Source of the DNA: Io17-Chloro-G2 sp965226825
GTDB taxonomy: Bacteria; Chloroflexota; Dehalococcoidia; Lucifugimonadales; UBA3495
DNA: 64,000 nt
NCBI GenBank assembly: GCA_965226825.1
Contig: CBDDED010000002.1
Coordinates: forward strand, 186,001 to 250,000
Reading direction: 5' to 3'
Each line of letters starts with the position of its first letter. Positions within the stretch are counted from its first letter, which is position 1. A program made the translations under genes and the position numbers. The notes beneath the pieces are model-generated. The model saw only the letters and a program-made list of their open reading frames with translations. It was not told the origin of the DNA and searched no databases. Of the stretch, positions 59,481-64,000 are shown one piece after another.

Positions 59481-60497
59481 ATGCCCAATTTTTATGAAAC
59501 ATGGCAGGGATTCTGGGAAGCAAGTAACGAGGCGAAAGCCGCGGCCCGGGCAGTGATCCATGACGAGGAATTGGAATGGGTTGAAACCGACCAGGACTGC
59601 CGGGTAGCCTTGATGGCCTCCCAGGAAAACGGATTTGCCACCTGGGGCTCCGAATACATCATGTCGGAGATCGACCCCGGCTGGCATACCGGCAAGCACG
59701 AACACGGCGAAGAAGCCATTTACATCGTGGAAGGTGAAGGCTTCAGCATAGTCAACGGCGTCAAGTACGAGTGGAACAAGGGCAGTTGTCTCTGGATGCC
59801 CTTCGGCTCTCAACACCAGCACTTTAACACCGGGACCGAGACGGTCCGTTACTTCTCCGCCATGGCGCTGCACCTGGAACACTGGATGGGCATGGGCAAG
59901 CTGGACCAGTTGGAAATCAAAGGCCCCACGGACAATTATGACGACGCAACCGCGTCCACCACCGGCTTCGATGAATTGAACCGGCGGATTTGTTTCCGCA
60001 GGGAAGACCAGGAAGAGATGACCCTGGACGACCTGGATCCCAACGAGGTTGAAGAAATTTCCGGGGAGCCCATGACCATCGACCCGGACGGCCCGCGGCC
60101 AACCGAGATGTCAACGCGAGGGCACCGCGACTTCATGCGCCCCCTGATGGACCGTCCCGGCAAAAACGGGTTCCAGAACAAGGAAATCGAAATCAGCAAC
60201 ACCATGGGCGACCAGGTTGGGCATCACGGCGGCAAACACGCCCACATGGAAGCGGTGCTGCTAATGTTGGACGGCGAAGGCTATTCCGAGGTTGGCGGGG
60301 TCAAGGTGCCCTGGAAGAAAGGCAGCCTCCTGCACGTGCAGGGACCGCAAACTCCTCACCAACATTTCAACACCGGAGACATACGCTGTGAAATGCTCCG
60401 GGCGGCCCCGGGCATACGGTTCAACTTCTTCCAGAGCCTCGCCAAAGAGCGTTTCCCATATCTCTGGTACTCCCATCGCGGAATCAACCGGGACTAG
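59481..60497 (+). CDS. Double-cupin (bicupin) domain protein, paralogue 2
   Basis: A 338-aa paralogue of the gene at 58004 with long identical stretches (VETDQDCRVALMASQENGFA, KNGFQNKEIEISNTMGD). Both metal sites are kept: KHEHGEEAIYIVEGEG, FGSQHQHFN, KHAHMEAVLLMLDGEGYSE and TPHQHFN. The most variable part is the linker between the cupins (about 160-215), which may set substrate specificity. GGAG precedes ATG 59481. It is followed after 140 nt by the transporter lipoprotein gene. Confidence 0.85.
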   Translation: MPNFYETWQGFWEASNEAKAAARAVIHDEELEWVETDQDCRVALMASQENGFATWGSEYIMSEIDPGWHTGKHEHGEEAIYIVEGEGFSIVNGVKYEWNKGSCLWMPFGSQHQHFNTGTETVRYFSAMALHLEHWMGMGKLDQLEIKGPTDNYDDATASTTGFDELNRRICFRREDQEEMTLDDLDPNEVEEISGEPMTIDPDGPRPTEMSTRGHRDFMRPLMDRPGKNGFQNKEIEISNTMGDQVGHHGGKHAHMEAVLLMLDGEGYSEVGGVKVPWKKGSLLHVQGPQTPHQHFNTGDIRCEMLRAAPGIRFNFFQSLAKERFPYLWYSHRGINRD

Positions 60498-60637
60498 CTG
60501 CAATCCAAATTTGGCGGGTTCGCCAAGTTGGGACCGGGGCGACGTCAACCTGGTTAGCAACGGCCACCAAAACGGGTCGTATTTCCAGTAGACACGAAAG
60601 CCCCGACCCAGATTCTAAAGAAACGGAGGTACCGGCC

Positions 60638-62050
60638 GTGAGCCGCTTGCGAACATGCTTCCCACGTGGCGTTCTACTACCTGTAGCCTTGGTTCTGATC
60701 TGGTTGGCTGCCGCCTGCGGCGGCTCAGACACCCCTGTCGCGCCCGCCGCTCCGGCAACACAGGCGCCGGTTGAACAGCCCGTCGGATTGTCCGCCGAAG
60801 ATGTCCAGAAAATGCTGGAGGAGGTCCGGGCCGAATCTGCTTCTGCCGGACTCTCTGAAGAAGATGTCCAGAAGTTAGTGGCGGAACGGGTTGCCGAAGC
60901 CGAAGCCAAAGCAATGGAACAAGTCAAGGCCATGGAATCCAAGGCCATGGCGGATGCCAAAGCCGCGGAAGCCCAGGCCATGGCATCCGCCGGCGAGGAG
61001 CCGTACTACAAGGGCAAGACCATCCGCGTAATCGCAAACCACCCGCCAGGGGGCGGCGCAGACCTAAACGCACGGGCCGTAGCCCGCCACATCGGCCGGT
61101 TCATCCCGGGCAACCCCAAGACGGTGGTGCTGAACAAGGTTGGCGGGGCCAGCCTGGTGGGGGCTCACTACGTTTGGAACGCCAAACCCGACGGGTATAC
61201 CATCGGTGTTTTCACCGGCGTGAACCCCATCTCCCAAATCGTGAGAGAGGGCGTGCAGTTCAACCTGTTGGAGTTCCCCTCCCTGGGCGGCCTGCAAATC
61301 CGGCCTTTTGTCTGGTACATCCGGGGGGACGCGCCCTACCGGCGGATTCAAGACGCCATTGGAAAGGGGTCGGATCCCAACGCTCCCAGGTTCACCAATG
61401 GCCAGGACAATATCTGTCAAGCCCCCACCGCCAGAGGCAGGTTCCTGAAAGACGTCTTAGACTTGCCCATGGACATCAAGTACGCCCTGCCGGGAGGCCG
61501 GGTGCCCACCATGCAACAGTTGGAACGGAACGACATTCAAGCCAGGGGCGCCGGAATGTGGTACACCTTGGCCCGGGACCGTCCCGGCTGGCAGGTTGAT
61601 GACACCGGCGGCAACGGCCCCGACTCGTTCATCCAGATTTTCTTCAACGGTACGCTTCCGGAGTTGCAACTGCGCCACAATGGCGCCATAGACGTGCCGG
61701 AGGACACCATGCAGATTATTGACTTGCTTGACGAGGAACAGGAAAAGATATGGAGAATTCTCTCCATCCCCAACTCGTCGCTGTACCGGGCGTCGTTTGC
61801 GCCTCCTGGTACACCCGATGAGTTGCTCCAGATTCTGAGGGACGCCATGGGCCAAATGGTGCAGGACCCCGAGTTCCTGGCCGACTACGGCAAGATACTT
61901 TCCGGGGATGAGGTGACACCCACTCCGGGTGAGGAAATGATGGAGCAATACGAGGCCGCCCTGGGCGACGCGGAGTTTACGGCCGGCATATTCTCTAAGT
62001 ACCTGCCCGAGTGTGAGTTCCCAGGCCTGCAGAAACTAATGGGGAATTAA
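60638..62050 (+). CDS. Tripartite tricarboxylate transporter substrate-binding lipoprotein (TctC family)
   Basis: A 470-aa extracytoplasmic binding protein. The N-terminus is a lipoprotein signal with lipobox LAAAC (C27). An unusual acidic, Ala/Glu/Lys-rich helical stretch follows (about 45-115), containing two similar LSxEDVQK repeats and MEQVKAMESKAMADAKAAEA, probably a coiled-coil spacer. The TctC domain begins YYKGKTIRVIANHPPGGGAD and includes KVGGASLVGAHYVWNAKPDG. GTG 60638 has GGAGG upstream. It should deliver an organic acid to the TctA-type permease encoded at 63338. Confidence 0.9.
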   Translation: MSRLRTCFPRGVLLPVALVLIWLAAACGGSDTPVAPAAPATQAPVEQPVGLSAEDVQKMLEEVRAESASAGLSEEDVQKLVAERVAEAEAKAMEQVKAMESKAMADAKAAEAQAMASAGEEPYYKGKTIRVIANHPPGGGADLNARAVARHIGRFIPGNPKTVVLNKVGGASLVGAHYVWNAKPDGYTIGVFTGVNPISQIVREGVQFNLLEFPSLGGLQIRPFVWYIRGDAPYRRIQDAIGKGSDPNAPRFTNGQDNICQAPTARGRFLKDVLDLPMDIKYALPGGRVPTMQQLERNDIQARGAGMWYTLARDRPGWQVDDTGGNGPDSFIQIFFNGTLPELQLRHNGAIDVPEDTMQIIDLLDEEQEKIWRILSIPNSSLYRASFAPPGTPDELLQILRDAMGQMVQDPEFLADYGKILSGDEVTPTPGEEMMEQYEAALGDAEFTAGIFSKYLPECEFPGLQKLMGN

Positions 62051-62122
62051 GCCTCTTCGTAATACGATGACAGGGGCCATGCCCACGGGTTGACGGTGGA
62101 GGTTTTCGAGGTTTTCGAAGTG

Positions 62123-62151
62123 AGCGCCTGAGGCTACGTGTTTCGGGCGCT
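62123..62151. other. Hairpin between the transporter lipoprotein and third cupin genes
   Basis: AGCGCCTGA (62123-62131) pairs with TCGGGCGCT (62143-62151): nine pairs including one G-T, 11-nt loop. No T-run follows, so it may attenuate or protect mRNA rather than terminate outright. The orientation of action is presumably plus strand. Confidence 0.45.
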
Positions 62152-62238
62152 TGCCGTATATGATAAAGCGCGGAGAACGGTTTTAACTGGAAATACTCCG
62201 CCAATATTGAGCCAAGGCAGCACGAGAAGGAGTACGAG

Positions 62239-63276
62239 ATGGCTAACTTCTACGATGATTGGGTGGGGTTCTGGGACAAGGGCAACGAGGCGAAAGCGGA
62301 AGCCAGGACGTCGATTCACGAAGAGGAACTGGAGTGGGTCGAAACCGACCAGGATTTCCGGGTAGCCTTGATGGCCGCTCCCGAAAACGGCTTTGCGACC
62401 TGGGGCTCTGAGTATTTGATCTCCGAGATACCCCCAGGTTGGCACAGCGGCGAACACGAGCATGGCGAAGAAGCCATTTATATAGTGGAAGGCGAAGGCT
62501 TCAGCATCGTCAACGGCGTAAAATACGAGTGGAACAAACACAGTGTGCTCTGGATGCCCTTCGGCTCTCGGCACCAGCACTTCAACACCGGGACCGAGAC
62601 GGTCAGGTACTTCTCCGCCATGGCCCTGCACATCGAGCATTGGATGGGTATGGGCAAGCTGGACCAGATTTCGCTGAAGGGTCCCACCGACAACTATGAG
62701 GACGCCGAAGTTTCCACCACCGGGTTCGATGCCCTTAACCGCCGTATTTCCCTGCGGGAGGAAGAGCAGGTAGAGATTACGCTGGACGACGTGTCCGCGG
62801 AAGAGATGGCAGAGATCAGCGGTGAGGCCACGGCTATAGATCCCGACGGCGTCCGTCCCACCCAGATGACGCAGCACGGCCACCGGGACTTTACCCGGCG
62901 CCTCATGGACCGGGATGGCAAGAACGGGTTCCAGAACAAAGAGGTCGAAATCAGCACCCTGATGGGAGACCAGGTCGGCCACCACGGGGGCAAGCACGCC
63001 CACATGGAAGCGGTGCTTTACATGGTGAACGGCCAAGGTTATTCGGAGGTAGGCGGGGTGAAGGTCCCTTGGAAGAAGGGCAGCTTGATTCACGTTCAAG
63101 GACCCCAGACTCCCCACCAGCATTTCAACACCGGGAACGAAAGGGTTGAGATGCTCCGGGCGGCGCCGGGAATGCGCTTCAACTTCATGCAGCCGATTGC
63201 CAAGGAGCGGTTCCCCTACCTGTGGTTCACTCACCGGGGGGTCAACGATTCGTCGGTAACCAACCCCTGGGCGTAG
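62239..63276 (+). CDS. Double-cupin (bicupin) domain protein, paralogue 3
   Basis: A 345-aa third paralogue. It keeps HEHGEEAIYIVEGEG, FGSRHQHFN, KHAHMEAVLYMVNGQGYSE and TPHQHFN, so both metal sites should work. In cupin 1 a QHQHFN becomes RHQHFN. The C-terminus (GVNDSSVTNPW) is closer to paralogue 1 than to paralogue 2. GAAGGAG precedes ATG 62239. It lies between the binding protein and the permease of the same transporter, where tctB is often found. Confidence 0.85.
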   Translation: MANFYDDWVGFWDKGNEAKAEARTSIHEEELEWVETDQDFRVALMAAPENGFATWGSEYLISEIPPGWHSGEHEHGEEAIYIVEGEGFSIVNGVKYEWNKHSVLWMPFGSRHQHFNTGTETVRYFSAMALHIEHWMGMGKLDQISLKGPTDNYEDAEVSTTGFDALNRRISLREEEQVEITLDDVSAEEMAEISGEATAIDPDGVRPTQMTQHGHRDFTRRLMDRDGKNGFQNKEVEISTLMGDQVGHHGGKHAHMEAVLYMVNGQGYSEVGGVKVPWKKGSLIHVQGPQTPHQHFNTGNERVEMLRAAPGMRFNFMQPIAKERFPYLWFTHRGVNDSSVTNPWA

Positions 63277-63337
63277 GTTGTCTGGGCGGCGATCCAAGAC
63301 AGAACTCATAGAGTAGCTCTCCAGGGAGGAACCTTCC

Positions 63338-64000
63338 GTGGTCGAGTACATAAGCGCCTTGGGTTTCCTGGGAGATCCCACCTACTGGCTCGTGCTAATC
63401 GCGGCCGTCGGTTTGGCGGGAGCAGCCGGGTTGATCCCTGGAATCGGCACGACCACCATCGCCGCCATAGCCATACCCCTCCTGGTTTTCAATGTGGCCG
63501 ACCCGGTCATTGCCCTCACCTTCTTGGCGGCCCTGGGCGGAGTAAACAACACTTTGGACTCGGTCCCGGCGATACTGCTGGGTTACCCCGGCGCCGCTAC
63601 CCAGGTGACATTCCTGGAAGGGCACCAGTTGGCCATGCGCGGCCAAGCGGCCTACACGCTCGGCGCAGTCTATGCAGTTTCGGCCATAGGCGGCGTCGTT
63701 GGCGCAGTAGTCCTTTTGATAACCATGCCCTTCCTCCGGCCGGTACTGGTGCGGTTCTCCTTCCCGGAAATTGCCGCCATGGCGCTGTTCGGCGTGCTGA
63801 TGGTGTCGGTGCTCAGCCGGGGAGCGATGCTGAAGGGCCTGGTATCCGGCCTGACAGGCATTCTGATTGGCACCGCCGGCATATCCTTCATCGCCGGCGA
63901 CTCCAGGTTCGACTTGGGCACCCTTTATCTGTATGAAGGCTTCCCCCTCATTCCCACGCTAATCGGCGTCTTTGCCCTGCCAGAGTTGATTGACCTGACC
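63338..64000 (+). CDS. Tripartite tricarboxylate transporter permease, TctA family (partial at window edge)
   Basis: The first 221 codons of the large TctA-type permease, open to the right edge. GGGAGGA at 63324-63330 sets the GTG start at 63338. Seen are LAGAAGLIPGIGTTTIAAIA (the G-x-x-P-G-x-G region of the family), LLGYPGAATQVTFLEGHQLA with the PGA and GHQ/DG positions, AMRGQAAYTLGAVYAVSAIG and GDSRFDLGTLYLYEGFPL. Several long hydrophobic segments. Uptake of a carboxylic acid driven by an ion gradient is the family role. No tctB-like small permease gene is visible before it. Confidence 0.88.
   Translation, partial: MVEYISALGFLGDPTYWLVLIAAVGLAGAAGLIPGIGTTTIAAIAIPLLVFNVADPVIALTFLAALGGVNNTLDSVPAILLGYPGAATQVTFLEGHQLAMRGQAAYTLGAVYAVSAIGGVVGAVVLLITMPFLRPVLVRFSFPEIAAMALFGVLMVSVLSRGAMLKGLVSGLTGILIGTAGISFIAGDSRFDLGTLYLYEGFPLIPTLIGVFALPELIDLT

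Noticed and set aside
62134..63381. Minus-strand 415-codon frame opposite the third cupin gene
   Set aside because: Shadow; similar shadows occur opposite the other two cupin paralogues.

Overview
The window looks like a chromosome fragment of an uncultured bacterium, most probably a Chloroflexota of the Dehalococcoidia/SAR202 type. This is inference from gene content: a GC-rich genome, an S10-spc-alpha ribosomal cluster with zinc-type S14, S4, L24 and L36, frequent TTG/GTG starts, and a catabolic region full of luciferase-like flavin oxidoreductases, ACMSD-like amidohydrolases, acyl-CoA dehydrogenases, a xanthine-dehydrogenase-type subunit and a tripartite tricarboxylate transporter. No rRNA, tRNA, phage gene, transposase or CRISPR array was seen.

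Region 1 (1-18571, plus strand) is one long translation/transcription cluster: end of fusA, rpsJ through rplO, secY-adk-map-infA-rpmJ-rpsM-rpsK-rpsD-rpoA-rplQ-truA-rplM-rpsI. Genes are tightly packed and often overlap. L3, L4, S17, L5 and RpoA carry long acidic or low-complexity tails that their families usually lack. Region 2 (18576-25280, minus strand) is an S-adenosylmethionine cycle and methylthioadenosine salvage operon: mtnA, mtnP, a rhodanese, ahcY, metK and a phosphohexomutase. It has a TTGACA/TAACAT promoter, a recognisable SAM-I riboswitch and a terminator hairpin ahead of mtnA. Divergent from it is a glycine/proline-reductase-B-like gene whose reading frame contains a TGA exactly at the redox motif, so it is a candidate selenoprotein.

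Region 3 (26779-41167) holds nicotinate phosphoribosyltransferase, a fused ETF beta-alpha protein, transporters, two acyl-CoA dehydrogenases flanking a HEPN/PaREP1-like protein, a YHS protein, a stand-alone molybdopterin subunit and an amidohydrolase. The ETF could take electrons from the acyl-CoA dehydrogenases. Region 4 (41299-57395) has three LLM-class flavin oxidoreductases, two tandem amidohydrolase-2 genes, an orphan protein with a duplicated module, small membrane or unknown genes, an MFS exporter, a Nudix hydrolase, a CapA-like protein, a beta-propeller, an SDR and a 4,5-dihydroxyphthalate-decarboxylase-like protein. Region 5 (58004-64000) has three paralogous double-cupin genes interleaved with the substrate-binding lipoprotein and the (cut) large permease of a tripartite tricarboxylate transporter.

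From about 31 kb on, almost every larger intergenic gap is occupied by one repeat family. Its core is a 35-bp REP-like palindrome. It occurs as solo copies, as tandem arrays, and as the internal repeat of about 268-bp MITE-like elements with their own terminal inverted repeats. The ribosomal and SAM regions are free of it.
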